Made by a program: the position numbers and the translations under genes | The notes under the pieces: model-generated | The model's database searches: none | Seen by the model: only the letters and a program-made list of their open reading frames with translations | What the model was told of the DNA's origin: nothing | NCBI GenBank assembly: GCA_023525975.1 | Contig: CM042027.1 | Span: forward strand, 87,018,007 to 87,082,006 | Direction: 5' to 3' | Origin: Smallanthus sonchifolius | Taxonomy: Eukaryota > Streptophyta > Magnoliopsida > Asterales > Asteraceae | Length of the DNA: 64,000 nucleotides | Part shown: positions 1 through 11,215 of the stretch, piece by piece | How the letters are laid out: the number at the start of each line of letters is the position of its first letter | Numbering within the stretch: position 1 is the first letter of the stretch

Positions 1-396
1 GGCTACTCTTTCTTTTAAGTTACAATTCTCAACCCATTTGTATTTAAACGTACATGAAAGTTTGAGGGAAAAAACACTTGGTGACCGTCACATGATAGGC
101 ACTGATTGCACACCGCCTAAGACAACCAATAGAAAATAAGAACCGTAGACAGCCTCCTAAAATGTATAGTTAGAATTGTTTGTTGTTTAAAATGTATAGG
201 ATGACGTGAAAATCATGTACAACTTTATAAAATCTTGACCAACCGGTAAATATTTATTATGCTAACTATATATACATATATTAAAAGCATATAGGAAATA
301 TAAATTTGAAATAAGGTTGTTTATTTTTTAGAAGACGAGGTTAGTTTCTCGGTAAAATGTCTTAAGAGAAATATTAATAAGAGTATTCTACCTGTT

Positions 397-720
397 TTGG
401 GAGAGAGACTGGAATGGTCAAGTTGGGTTTCCATAAAAGTGAACTTTTTTTGGCGAACCCGGCTTGACAGATTACCAACAAGGGAAGCACTACAGAAACA
501 CGGAATATTGGCAAACGATGTATCATGTCTTATATGCACCGGAAGAAGAGAATCAATTAACCACACTTTATTCTTGTGTCAATATGCAAAACAAATTTGG
601 GCAATGGTGTGGGCGTAGTGCAATTTCCCACTAGCAAGTGTGGGATCGATTGAAGATGTGCTCAAATGCTTTGAGGATTGGATGCTATCCCGCTCAAAAA
701 GAAACTAACATTGGCGATTG
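397..720 (+). pseudogene. LINE reverse-transcriptase zinc-binding (zf-RVT) remnant
   Basis: A 73-residue open frame (397-618) reads like the zinc-binding domain that follows the reverse transcriptase in plant L1-type LINEs. It has the block IKVNFFWRTRLDRLPTREAL, then a C-x2-C pair (CLIC), and NHTLFLCQYAKQIW. The frame stops at 618 and similar residues continue only weakly, so this is a degraded piece with no RT core or endonuclease nearby. What I see is the motif order; the family name rests on recognition. Confidence 0.7.
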
Positions 721-1440
721 TTATGATAACAATGTGGCACATTTCATTGTTATGATAACAATGTGGCACATTCCGTTTTAAAAAAAGTTTATACCGAAAT
801 GTTAAAAAACTAAAATCAATGACGCATTCCATTTTTTTTAAAGTGAACGAACGAAAGTTGATATAAAAAACGAAATTATTAGAAAATGAAACGAGTTAGA
901 AGTGTGCCTTATATATAATACAAGGTCTGAAAGATAAATTAAAAAAAATTGTCCACTCTAATTCTGACACGTGGCAACTGATGCACCGACAACTAAGTGC
1001 AATCTACTGTTAAATCCGTGTAAAAGTGTTTATGTTATAGAATGGTACTAGCATTTCGCGGCGTGTGCGTGGTTATTTTTTTGCCGTATTTCGAGGCAGG
1101 AGGTTGGTCGTTATCGATGCCGCTCGTCGAATACCATAAAATCGACAACCGATATCGGTTACGATAAGACCAAAAACACTGGAACAATATTGTTCGCTTA
1201 TAAGCGGTTGAGTTTGTCACGGTTACGTAACTTTGACGTCGCTCGCATAGAGTAGGATACAAAAAATATACTTGATTTTGAATACAAATTTATATTTTAA
1301 AGAAGTTATACCGAAAAGTTGAAAAAAAACTAAAAAATTTTTGCGTCGTTGTAGTTTAAAACTTATATAGATTACGTTATAGCTCAAACTTACCTTTGAT
1401 AACATATTTTAACCTTTAAGTTAAAAAAACAGAGAGAGGT
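721..1440. other. AT-rich intergenic stretch, no gene seen
   Basis: No credible coding region. A direct repeat of about 25 bp containing TGTTATGATAACAATGTGGC lies at 719-770. Around 1040-1060 the minus strand reads GCCGCGAAATGCTAG followed by T, which could be a Helitron 3' end, but no partner end was found. Confidence 0.4.
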
Positions 1441-1560
1441 TATTTTCATATATTATGAAGAACATTACTTGACTACACATGGGTACAATTACACTAGAGA
1501 AATCCAACACCATACAACATTACTCATAACCTAAGACAACATCAACAACTTCAAATTTCT

Positions 1561-3697
1561 TCAATCATCCGAACATTTAGGACCATACTTTTCAACCTTG
1601 TCATCTATCCAAGCTTTCATGTCCGCCAACACACGATCCGAAACCTCGTCGGATTCCCCACTAATCAACGAGTGACCCATTCCCTCGTACAATTTCAACT
1701 CCTTGTCCTCCATCGTTGAAGCTTTCTCATACAACATCTCCGACCCACTAAGACACGCCATCAGGTCAGACGTCCCGTGCGCCACTAAAAACGGCACTTT
1801 AACCTTCTCGAAGTTTTTCTGCACGTAATCTGTCACCCTCGCAACCTCTCTCATTGTCCCCACCCTCGGCTTTCCCGCATAACGTCTTGGGTTCATCCCT
1901 TTCAGATTCGGTTTCTGCATATCCTTAGGCGGCGGCGCCATCCGAGGAGCTGGCATTACCGCCCACGTGTCCGCGAGTCCAAACAGTAGCCCGTATAACG
2001 TCAAATGTAGCTACAAATGACGAACAAACAAACTTTAATTTATACGTACACTTTAAGCACTAGTGATTTGATTTAATGTGTTTACTTCTGAATTTTAAAA
2101 GCAATATAATTAAATTTTTTCAACTACAACTATTACACCAACCGACAATAACCATAAGAGCATGTAGTATACCCAAATGAGTGAGGCTCAAGTGAGTGGA
2201 AAAGTGGTTGACACGTGGCAGCCACGTCAAATTTTACAAATCTCACACCAACCTCACTTGGCAAGGGAAATACCCAAGTGAGTGAGCGTGGTGTGAGAAT
2301 TAAATGCATTAGACGAATTGTATAAACACAAGATACAACACACATTTTTTCTCTTTCTTCTCTCCTTCCCGTGAAGATCTTCACGCACCTCCTTCACTCA
2401 ACCCCTCACACCATCAAGGGGGTGGTGTTGCCTCCATCTTCATGTCATGAAGGATGCTCACGGGAGCCCTCACTTGGAGTATACCACTTGATCTAAGTAC
2501 CAAAGTATCTTTATCGGCTTCAACCATAGAATTACAATCACCTCATTTTTACCCAAAGTAGCATAAGTAATAAAAGGCACAACCGTAAGTACCTTAATTT
2601 CTTTTAATTTTTTAAATTAAAAAATATATTTAAAACTAATTTATTAATTTAACAAAAATTACATAAAACTACAATTGCATTTAACGGTCAAACAACAGCT
2701 ACACTACAACACTCTCACGGGTACTTATACCCGTGACCCATACCAACAAGCGGTACCCACAAGCCTTGCGGCGTTGTACCCGTGATACTCGCATGCCTTA
2801 CCCGAGTTACGCCACTTGCACCCGCAAGACATTCTAAAAGATAGTGTTGTAAAAGTCACGATCAGCAATTAATTTTGAATCGCCTACAAAACCTTGGAAA
2901 TTCGATCAAATCAGGCATTAATCTGCAGTCGGTCCAAGCCGGTCCTAGTCGGCCAAAATCCGGCGAAAAATCGTGTTCCGGCGACACGCAGGCCAGATCC
3001 AAGCCAGATTTTGTAAATTCCGACGATTTTTAAAAATTTGTATAAAATTTTAAAAATAATATATATAATGTCGATTAATCACTGGTCGGTACTTCACCGC
3101 CTTAATTAGCACCTATCAGATTTTACAATGCTAAAAGATACATAATTAGTTAACTACCTTTGAGGGAATCATGGGTTCGGGTATGATGAGAAGAGGGGAG
3201 GAGAATATCAACCCGGACCAAGTGTCAGGATCTGATTGGAAGTACATAAGCATAGTGATCAACCCACCCATCGATTCCCCAAAAAGGAACGCCGGCAGCG
3301 TAGAGTACTCTTCACTCCGGCGAACACTAAGGAAGTACGACAGCGAAGTGGCCGCAGCTTTATCCATATCTCCGATGTATCCATGGAGTCCATCGGAGCG
3401 GCCGTGGCCAACAAGATCAGCGGCAAATACGGCGTATCCCCACTTGGCGTAAGCGATGCAGATCCGCTGAAACACCCAGCTGGAGTCGGATGTGTAGCCG
3501 TGAGTCATGAAGACGGCGGCCTTAACGGGCTGATTTTGGTCTAACGGAAGCCATGATTGAGTGAAGATTTTGCCGTTGGGGGTTTGGTAGTAGGATTTGG
3601 AGTTACGGACGCCTTCGGATTTGTAGTATTCGTCCTCCGGTGTGTCGCCCCAGAAGAACTGTGGGGGCTGGGGTGGAAGATTCGGTGGCGGTTGCAT
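1561..3697 (-). CDS. Caffeoyl-shikimate-esterase / monoacylglycerol-lipase-like alpha/beta hydrolase
   Basis: Two exons: 3697-3158 (180 codons) and 2010-1561 (149 codons plus TGA), giving 329 aa, the usual length of the family. The donor AAAG|GTAGTT and the acceptor TTTGTAG|CTACAT join in phase 0. Visible motifs: oxyanion region HGYTSDSSW (66-74), nucleophile elbow GESMGG with Ser142, then ADTWAVMP and RRYAGKPRVGTMRE, acid Asp262 in HGTSD, and His293 in GMGHSLISGE. The catalytic triad is complete. The family cleaves caffeoyl shikimate (lignin pathway) or monoacylglycerols; no signal peptide is seen, so it is probably cytosolic. Residues around the acid and histidine differ from what I recall of the family (GTSDLMAC where GTADGVTC is usual; GMGH where GMYH is usual), so the substrate may differ. 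The 1147-bp intron contains a PIF-type MITE. An upstream partial copy lies at 6170-12993. Confidence 0.88.
2158..2493. mobile_element. PIF/Harbinger-type MITE in the hydrolase intron
   Basis: A 336-bp element flanked by the 3-bp direct repeat TAA (2155-2157 and 2494-2496). Its ends are inverted repeats: GAGCATGTAGTATAC at the left and GATCAAGTGGTATAC as reverse complement of the right (12 of 15 match). It has no coding capacity. The internal words ACACGTGGCA and CTCACTTGG recur in the related MITE at 51.6 kb. The TWA target duplication and GC-rich interior fit Tourist/Harbinger MITEs. Confidence 0.75.
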
Positions 3698-5125
3698 GGT
3701 TGGTGCGGTGGTCGGAGAGGTGAGAAGAAGAAAGAGGATAGGAATTACTAATTAGTGAAAATTCATGCTTTTTTTTAACTTTGTGGAAAATTCGTAGAAA
3801 GTGATTCGTCGGTTAACGTGTTTTTATTTTAAAGTTTACGGTATCTATTAAAAAGATTAAATTAGAACCCAGGTAATTCTTTTAAAGCAATTATATATAC
3901 GGTTCATTTCATGAGAAAACTTTTGTTCGTGAGAATACTTGTGAAAATTGACCCAAACAAATTTTGATTAAACTTATTTCAGCAGTCTTAGAATCGGCTC
4001 GTCAAACTCGATATAAAGCCTAAAGTTAAACCCAAAAGGATAAACCCCACCCCCAAAAACCTAAATGCCGAGCCGGTTTTGACGCCGCCAAAATGAGTTT
4101 ATTCAGGGTTCATTTGAGTCGGTTTTCTCGAGTTTTCTTACGAACAAAGAGTTTTCTCATTATCCTTTCCCATTATATATATTCCATTAAAAAATCTAAT
4201 AATTATGTATACATACTTAACTTCATTATTTATTACATATATTCCCTTTATTGATTAGAAATTGATGATGGAATCGATCAGAAGAGATATTGGATGTTGT
4301 AATCGATCGAAAGCGGGAATCAGAAGGTTAGTGTTGAGATCGATGAAATAAAAATAGTCGTAATTCTTGTAAAGGTAAAAAGGTAATTTTATTAAACACA
4401 AAAAAAGGGGGAGATATATGTAATTTAAGTTTTGCGTTGGGTATATATACAATTAGGGTTGAAAATATGAGGATATATGTAATTCTATCATTCTTTTATA
4501 ATCAAGTTTTAAATATTTTAATTTGGATAATATAGTTTTTATTCTTTGGAAAATAGAGTAAAGTGTCATTTTCGTTCATATGGTTTGGTCATTTTAGCCA
4601 CTTTTATCTGAAAACTTTTTTTTTAACTTTTCATCCGTAACTTTTCAAAATTTAGTCATTTTCAACCAACTAACTAACTTCGTCTATGTGTTAACGTTAA
4701 ATCATTGACAATTTTGATTAAATCATGGGTCTTGACTCGTACCACATGGTGTATTTGGTTGCTAGGTCTCCTCCCTACCTCCTTCTCTTCTTCTTTTATT
4801 TCCTTTTTTGTTTACATGTGCAACTATTTAAACTCAGTTGCTGATTGTTTTGAACAATTTTTTATTAATTTAAAGTTATTTGTGTTCTTCGTTTGGATCT
4901 CGATTTCTTTGTTGACCCGCATCACTGAAGATTTGGCTGAAATGTGACAAGTGTTGATCTGTAGTAGTGCTAAAAATCAGAACGTCATCGAAATAAACAA
5001 CGACAAACTTACTAATAAATGCTTGCAAGATCCAGTTCATAAAGTCGTTTGATTTTCTTTGGCTAAAGAATAGGCCAAAAGTATAACAACTTGCCTTGAA
5101 AGAATTGTGTTGGTTTAAATCTCTT
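3046..5125. repeat. Segmental duplication, copy 1 (intron edge, exon 1 and promoter)
   Basis: This 2.1-kb block is repeated in the same orientation at 6170-12993, where a Copia element splits it. By eye, exon 1 differs at about 3 of 540 positions, while the 1.43-kb upstream part differs at about 40, mostly C/T and G/A changes. Homology stops at the AT-rich word near 3046 inside the intron and near 5125 in the upstream region. Confidence 0.9.
3891..3899 (-). promoter_or_regulatory. Candidate TATA box of the hydrolase gene
   Basis: The minus strand reads TATATATAA about 195 bp upstream of the ATG at 3697. The same sequence is kept in the duplicated promoter copy near 11761-11769. The position is plausible for a TATA box with a long leader, but no transcript evidence is available. 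Confidence 0.35.
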
Positions 5126-6169
5126 ATCGGATGTTTCTTGAATTAGCTCGGGGCCGGTGATTTGTGCTTCACCAATCTCGTTCTAACAGTGTAAGGCCTC
5201 AAAACCCGGGAGGCCTTACTTGTTGGATTTACTCATTTACAAACAGTTCTTAAACTTGAATATCAAAATAACGCAGCGGAAAATACTTCATTAAAACATA
5301 ACCATTACATTGTTCATCATGCGGAAGCGTAACATAGTCTATTACATAAACATAACATAATCTAATCATAACAGGATGTCAATCTTCGTATCATCCGGGT
5401 AACTCATCAAACCGCCCATCATCACCTTCCATCATCGTAACCTGCCTTAACCTGAATGTGCATACTAAAAAGTCAGCTACGCTGGTGAGTTCTAGTTTTA
5501 ACATAAAACTTTAACTTCAAATAATTTGCCAAAAACATAACTTCATACTTCATTTAATAAAAAGTGTACGTAAAATAATGTAATAACAAAACATAACACT
5601 TCAAAAACGTAAGTCAACGAACATATCGAATCTGCGCCTTCTCGTAACCGTCAATTCCATACGTCACATACTGGCTGAATAACCTAAAGATCACCACCAC
5701 TAGGCCCATCAATCACCGGACTGTCCATCGGGTGAAGAACTCCTAGGGCCCGATACTTAGGTTATTCAACACTACTTCAAGCACGGCATCACAAGGATGA
5801 CACGTACCAAACTTCAAGCACTGCGCCCCGTAGGACACAAGTACCAAACTTCAAGCACGACTACCCCGTAAGGTAAATCGTACCAAACTTCAAGGATCAT
5901 GATAATCCCTTTGACGACCGTCATCGCCCCAGTTGTACAACAGTTGGTCAGCCACAGAGGCCCCCAAAAGGTAAAGGCCCATAACATACTTCCTATACCC
6001 TTAACCTTCATTCCCTAAGGAATATTGGCAGATTCGTTCGTTTGTGACTTTCGTAAACCTTCGCTTCTTTTACTTCAAAACTTCAGTTAAAGCATTCGTA
6101 CGTTTTATTAAAAACATTCATTCATTCATAAACACTTCATAAACTTCACAAACTTCATAAACTTCTTTT
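5126..6169 (-). mobile_element. LTR-retrotransposon fragment (probable LTR)
   Basis: No open frame of note. From 5189 the plus strand starts TGTAAGGCCTCAAAACCC with a nearby inverted copy (GGCCTTAC), like the end of a Ty3/Gypsy LTR read backwards. Around 5470-5500 is the complement of a CTCACCAGCGTAGCTGAC-type block that many plant LTRs carry. The other boundary and target duplication were not found, so the fragment may be truncated. It fills the space between the two copies of the hydrolase duplication. Confidence 0.35.
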
Positions 6170-6479
6170 GGCAAAATTTTAAAAATAATATATATAATGT
6201 CGATTAATAACTAGTCGGTACTTCACCGCCTTAATTAGCACCTATCAGATTTTACAATGCTAAAAGATACATAATTAGTTAACTACCTTTGAGGGAATCA
6301 TGGGTTCGGGTATGATGAGAAGAGGGGAGGAGAATATCAACCCGGACCACGTGTCAGGATCTGATTGGAAGTACATAAGCATAGTGATCAACCCACCCAT
6401 CGATTCCCCAAAAAGGAACGCCGGTAGCGTAGAGTACTCTTCACTCCGGCGAACACTAAGGAAGTACGACAGCGAAGTG

Positions 6480-6662
6480 TCTTAAATTACGATGGTATAG
6501 AGGGAACTTTTGTGTATTTCATATCTCATATAAAACAAGAACAATACATTCGAAATATAAACGAACAGAAGGTGATAAACATGGAAATAGATATGTATGG
6601 TAATACTTAAGAATGGGAGATAATTGAGGAGGATATTGGTGGTGAATATTTTATTTCCAATA
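6480..6662 (-). repeat. Copia 3' LTR
   Basis: 183 bp, two differences from the 5' LTR (ATATAAAAC versus ATACAAAAC, and GGAAATAGATA versus GGAAATGGATA, plus-strand reading). Confidence 0.93.
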
Positions 6663-6673
6663 CTCCCTCTCAA
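6663..6673 (-). other. Copia polypurine tract
   Basis: The minus strand reads TTGAGAGGGAG and abuts the 3' LTR. This is the expected plus-strand priming site. Confidence 0.85.
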
Positions 6674-9600
6674 GTTGGAGCATGTAAGTCTCGAATGCCC
6701 AACTTGTCAAGAAGAAATCTGAGCTGCTGAGTTCCCAATCCTTTCGTGAGGAGGTCTGCTATTTGCATTTTAGTATCTATGTGATGTGGTTGAACTTCTT
6801 TAGAATCAACACGCTCCCGAACGAAATAACAATCCATTTCCACGTGCTTAGTTCGTTCATGAAAAACTGGGTTATTAGCTATGTGACGAGCTGACTGGTT
6901 GTCACAAAACAATGGGGTTGGTCCTGGTAAAGTTATATCAAGTTCCGTTAAGAGCCATCGAAGCCACAAGATCTCGCTAACAGTGGATGCCATAGAACGG
7001 TATTCCGCCTCCGCGGACGAACGAGAAACGACGGATTGCTTTTTAGTTTTCCATGAAACTGGAGCGCCTCCAAGAAGAAGTAAATAGCCGATTCTAGACC
7101 TTCTCGTATCCGGACATCCCAACCAATCAGAATCACAATACACCGTGAGATTACAACCTCCATTCCGAGGGAAAAGAATGCCTTGCCCGGCGGTGGCCTT
7201 GAGGTATCTCAAAACCCTATGTGTGGCGTCCATATGAGGTTGTCTTGGATCGGCAACAAACTGACTCAACACGTTCACCGTATATGCAATGTCGGGTCGA
7301 GTTGCTTGTAAGTAAAGGAGCCTACCAATGATGCGTCGGTACCGATTAGCATCTACCTTTGGTTCGTTTTCACACCTTTCCAACTTGTGATTCTGTTCAA
7401 TTGGGATTGAGCTCAGTTTACATCCTTGAAGGCCACAATCTTCAAGGATGTCTAAGGTGTATTTTCTTTGACTTAATACCAATCCTTCTGAGGTGCAGGC
7501 CACTTCAATACCAAGGAAATACTTTAGATTACCTAGGTCTTTAATGCTGAAGAACTTGTCAAGCTTAGATTTGATGTTGTGAATCTTGACGGAATTGTTA
7601 CCAACCACTATTACGTCATCCACGTATATGAGAGCAGCCATAAAATCACGTCCTTCTTGTTGAATGAAAAGCGAGTGATCAGCCCTAGATTGAGTGAATC
7701 CGAGATCAATTAAGGCGCTTGTGAATTTTTGATACCAATTTCTTGAAGCTTGTTTTAGGCCGTAGAGAGATTTCCGTAATCGACATACTCTTGTTTCTCC
7801 TTCCTTAGCAAAGCCTTGTGGGATCTTCATATATACTTCTTCATGCAAATCCCCGTGTAGAAACGCATTATTGACATCGAGTTGGTGAATTGCCCAATCT
7901 CTTTTTACTGCAACTGCCAACAAAGTTCTAACCGTGACTAACTTGGCTACCGGTGCGAACGTATCGTGGTAGTCCACTCCTTCCATTTGAGTAAAGCCTT
8001 TCGCCACAAGCCGAGCCTTATATCTTTCAACTTCTCCATTCGGTTTGTATTTTACTTTGTACACCCACTTGGAATCGATGGCACGTTTATCCTTAGGAAG
8101 TTCTTCAAGAGTCCACGTGCCATTTTCCTCGAGGGCGCGTATTTCTTTCTTCATGGCATCCTTCCATCTTTCATCTTTCACTGCCTGATGAAAATGCTTA
8201 GGCTCATCGTTTGAATCGATGGCTGCTAAGAATGCTTTGTGAGATGTAGAAAACTTATTGTAAGAAACAAAATTAGATAAGGGATATACCGTTGAGGAGT
8301 CTTGACTAGGTGAGGTTTGTGCATGGTCGACCGATGGGGGAAGTTGGACCTCAAAATCATTTAGATGTCTCGGTTGAGTTTTGGTCCTTTTTGTTCGAAC
8401 GGGTTCTGTGTCTTCATTAACTTGATTAAGTGAAGGCTGTTGAGTAACACATGGTTCATTACCCACTGTTTGTTGAGGTGGTGGATTAATAATTCCATCA
8501 GTTGAGTTCTCATTGTGAGGTTGTAAATCAATGTCAAGGTTCACACTTTTAGTGGTAATCATTTCCTCCTCATTGGTAATGCCTTCTTGAAGGTCTGGTT
8601 CCTCTTCGTAGGTGGGCCCAAAAGGTGACTCAAACTCCTTTTGGCTAATGTTCAATTTTTTAAAAGGAAAAAATGATTCATGGAACCGAACGTCCCTAGA
8701 AGTCACCATTTTTTTATTCTCAATATCATATAACTTGTACCCTTTAGTCCCTGGTGGATATCCCAAGAAAACCCCGGGTCTCCCTCTCATTTCAAACTTG
8801 TCTCCTTTTGTCTCCGTGCTTCTATAGTACGCAAGACATCCAAAAACTCGCATAAGATCATAATCCGGTTTATGACCTAACATAATCTCATATGGAGTTT
8901 TATTTCCAAGAGTCTCAGAGGGCAATCGGTTTATAATGTATGCGGCGGTTAACGCGCACTCTCCCCAAAACCGTTTTGGCATGTTAGACTCGAACCTGAT
9001 GGCACGAGCAACTTCTAAAAGATGCCTATGTTTCCGCTCCACAACCCCATTTTATTGTGGAGTGTGAGGGCAAGTGGTTTCTAGAATAACTCCTTGTTCA
9101 TTATAGAATTTTGTTATTTCATTAGACATGAATTCTCCCCCGTTATCACATCTAATTCTTTTGATCATCTTCCCAAATTGTGTTTTTATCATATTATGAA
9201 AGTTTATAATGCATCTGCTTGCCTCATGTTTAAATTTCAGCAAAAAAATCCAAACGGCTCGACTAAAATCATCAACGATGGTCAAAAAATAGCTAGCACC
9301 CGTAAAAGAAGGAGTGCGATACTTTCCCCAAATGTCACAATGCAACAATTCAAAACAACCATTTGTCTTAATATAACCGTTCGAAAAGAGAAGTCTAGTA
9401 TGTTTCGCCTTTGAACAAGAATCACACAGTTTATTGAAAGAAAATTTACTAAGGAAATTGATGTGAGTAAGCTTTTCATTAGAAGGATGTCCCAACCTTT
9501 TATGCCACGTGTCCCCGGATGTCATCAAAGCCTTCCTTTTGTCTTCGAATAACCCCATCCGGTACAAACCTCTTTTGCACTTACCCGCACCAATCAAGCT

Positions 9601-10985
9601 CCTCGTGTGGAGTTTCTGCATAACACAAAAATCAGGAAAAAAGGTTATCGCAGATTGTAAGTCGTTGCTCAATCGGCTCACAGATAACAAATTGCAAGTG
9701 AACTTGGGAATGTATAAAACATCCTTTATATTTGTTCCCCCAGGTAAGGTACATTCGCCCCTCCCTTCAACGGGTATGGCATCTCCGCTAGGGATGACCA
9801 CTGGGGTTTCAAAACGTCTTTGGGTCCTGTTTTGAAGGATATGGCTGTTGTAGGTGATATGTTCGGTTGAACCCGAGTCTATCACCCAGTCATCATCATT
9901 ATAATTTTTACATGTCATGCATGTTATGGGTGTTGTACCTCCTTTGTTTGTGTTTTCCTTGTCTCCAAAGTGTTTAAGAAACATTTCATATTGTTCGCTT
10001 GTCAAACCCGGAATAGGACTTGAAGTTGTTTCAACACATGCCGCCTTGGGTTTTGTTTCTTCACGCTTCCGGTTACCCGGCCACCATTCGGGGAATCCTA
10101 TTAGTTTGAAACACCCATCCCGGACGTGTCCATCCTTATCACAGAAGGTACAGTGATCAACAACACACTTCATCTCTTTCGAAGCGGGTTTATGGCGTCG
10201 TTGGCTGGAGTTGTTCTCCCGTCGTCCCGGGACAAACGCCTTGAATGCAGCAGCATCGGTAGAGGGCTGCTTTTCGGATGTTATAGCTCCTTGTCTTTCG
10301 TCTTCGGCGACAAGGTGGTAGGCAGTGGTCAAGGTTGGTGCCGGGTTCATTGCAAGGATCTGTGTTCTAATGACTGAAAATCATAGTTCAAACCCATGAG
10401 AAACTCATAAAGTTTCTCCTTTTCTTTGTGCTCAACTAACTTTCTTCCTATATCACAAGAACACCCACTACAGTTGCAACGAGGAATAGGGAATGTTGAT
10501 TGCATCTCAACCCAAATACTTCTGAGCTTTGTAAAATAGGCTGAAACGGAAGCATCACCTTGAACGGTGGTTGAGAGTGTTTGCTTCAACTCATACGCAC
10601 GAGGAGCGCTTTCTTTTCCAAACCGTTCTTTCAGATCGGACCATATCTCCGCAACCGTGTTAGCGTACTTCACGCTGCTTCTAATCTCCTTCACCATGGC
10701 AGTCGTAAGCCATCCTTTTATCATGGCATCACAACGCATCCATGGCATATAGGTTGGGGATGTCTTCTCCGGCTTCTTGATCGATCCATCCACGAACCCA
10801 ATTTTATTTTTGGCAAAGAGGAAATTCTCCATCTCTTGTGCTCAATCGTTGTAGTTGCCATCATTCAACGCATCGTTTACTTGCATTTGTCTGGGTGAAT
10901 CCGATGGATGGATATAGTACGGTGAGTTCGAATCCAAAGATTCTCCCTCGGTTTTCGTTTTGCTGGTTTCATCATCTCCGGCCAT
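6670..10985 (-). pseudogene. Copia gag-pol polyprotein gene, disrupted
   Basis: It starts at the ATG at 10985. Domains in order: gag (UBN2-type), zinc knuckle C-x2-C-x4-H-x4-C (CTFCDKDGHVRDGC), protease DSGS, GAG-pre-integrase (WHKRLGHPS ... CDSCSKAK), integrase core (HCDIWG, RCDNGGEF, VVERKHRHLLE), reverse transcriptase (DVNNAFLHGDL, YVDD) and RNase H (CDSDW, SSAEAEYR, CDNQSA, ERTKHVEMD). Three lesions are visible: an in-frame TGA at 10842-10844 where a Trp codon is expected, a one-base loss near 10370 that shifts frame, and TAA at 9052-9054 where a Gln codon is expected in the integrase. The RT-RNase H half (9042-6670, about 790 codons) is open. Both stops fit C-to-T type changes on one strand or the other, as in methylated DNA. 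Confidence 0.93.
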
Positions 10986-11020
10986 GATTGATTTGTGATG
11001 GGGTTTTCTGGGTTAAACCT

Positions 11021-11032
11021 GCTCTGATACCA
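11021..11032 (-). other. Copia primer binding site
   Basis: The minus strand reads TGGTATCAGAGC immediately after the 5' LTR. This is complementary to the 3' end of initiator-methionine tRNA, the usual primer for Copia elements. Confidence 0.9.
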
Positions 11033-11215
11033 TCTTAAATTACGATGGTATAGAGGGAACTTTTGTGTATTTCATATCTCATACAAAACAAGAACAATAC
11101 ATTCGAAATATAAACGAACAGAAGGTGATAAACATGGAAATGGATATGTATGGTAATACTTAAGAATGGGAGATAATTGAGGAGGATATTGGTGGTGAAT
11201 ATTTTATTTCCAATA
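11033..11215 (-). repeat. Copia 5' LTR
   Basis: 183 bp. On the element's strand it begins TATTGGAAATAAAA and ends ATTTAAGA, directly followed by the primer binding site. Confidence 0.93.

Larger units (their letters stand above)
6480..11215 (-). mobile_element. Ty1/Copia LTR retrotransposon, structurally complete
   Basis: A 4736-bp element on the minus strand with two 183-bp LTRs, a tRNA-iMet primer binding site, a gag-pol region and a polypurine tract. It is flanked by the 5-bp target duplication AAGTG (6475-6479 and 11216-11220). The LTRs differ at 2 of 183 positions, so the insertion is recent. The LTR ends are TA...GA rather than the usual TG...CA. The coding region has two stops and a frameshift, so this copy cannot move on its own. 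It lies inside exon 1 of the truncated hydrolase copy. Confidence 0.95.

Noticed and set aside
3171..3751. Plus-strand open frames opposite the hydrolase exon 1 (93, 102 and 64 codons), repeated near 6300 and 11177-11621
   Set aside because: They lie antisense to a well-supported exon with a catalytic motif and appear twice only because the exon is duplicated.
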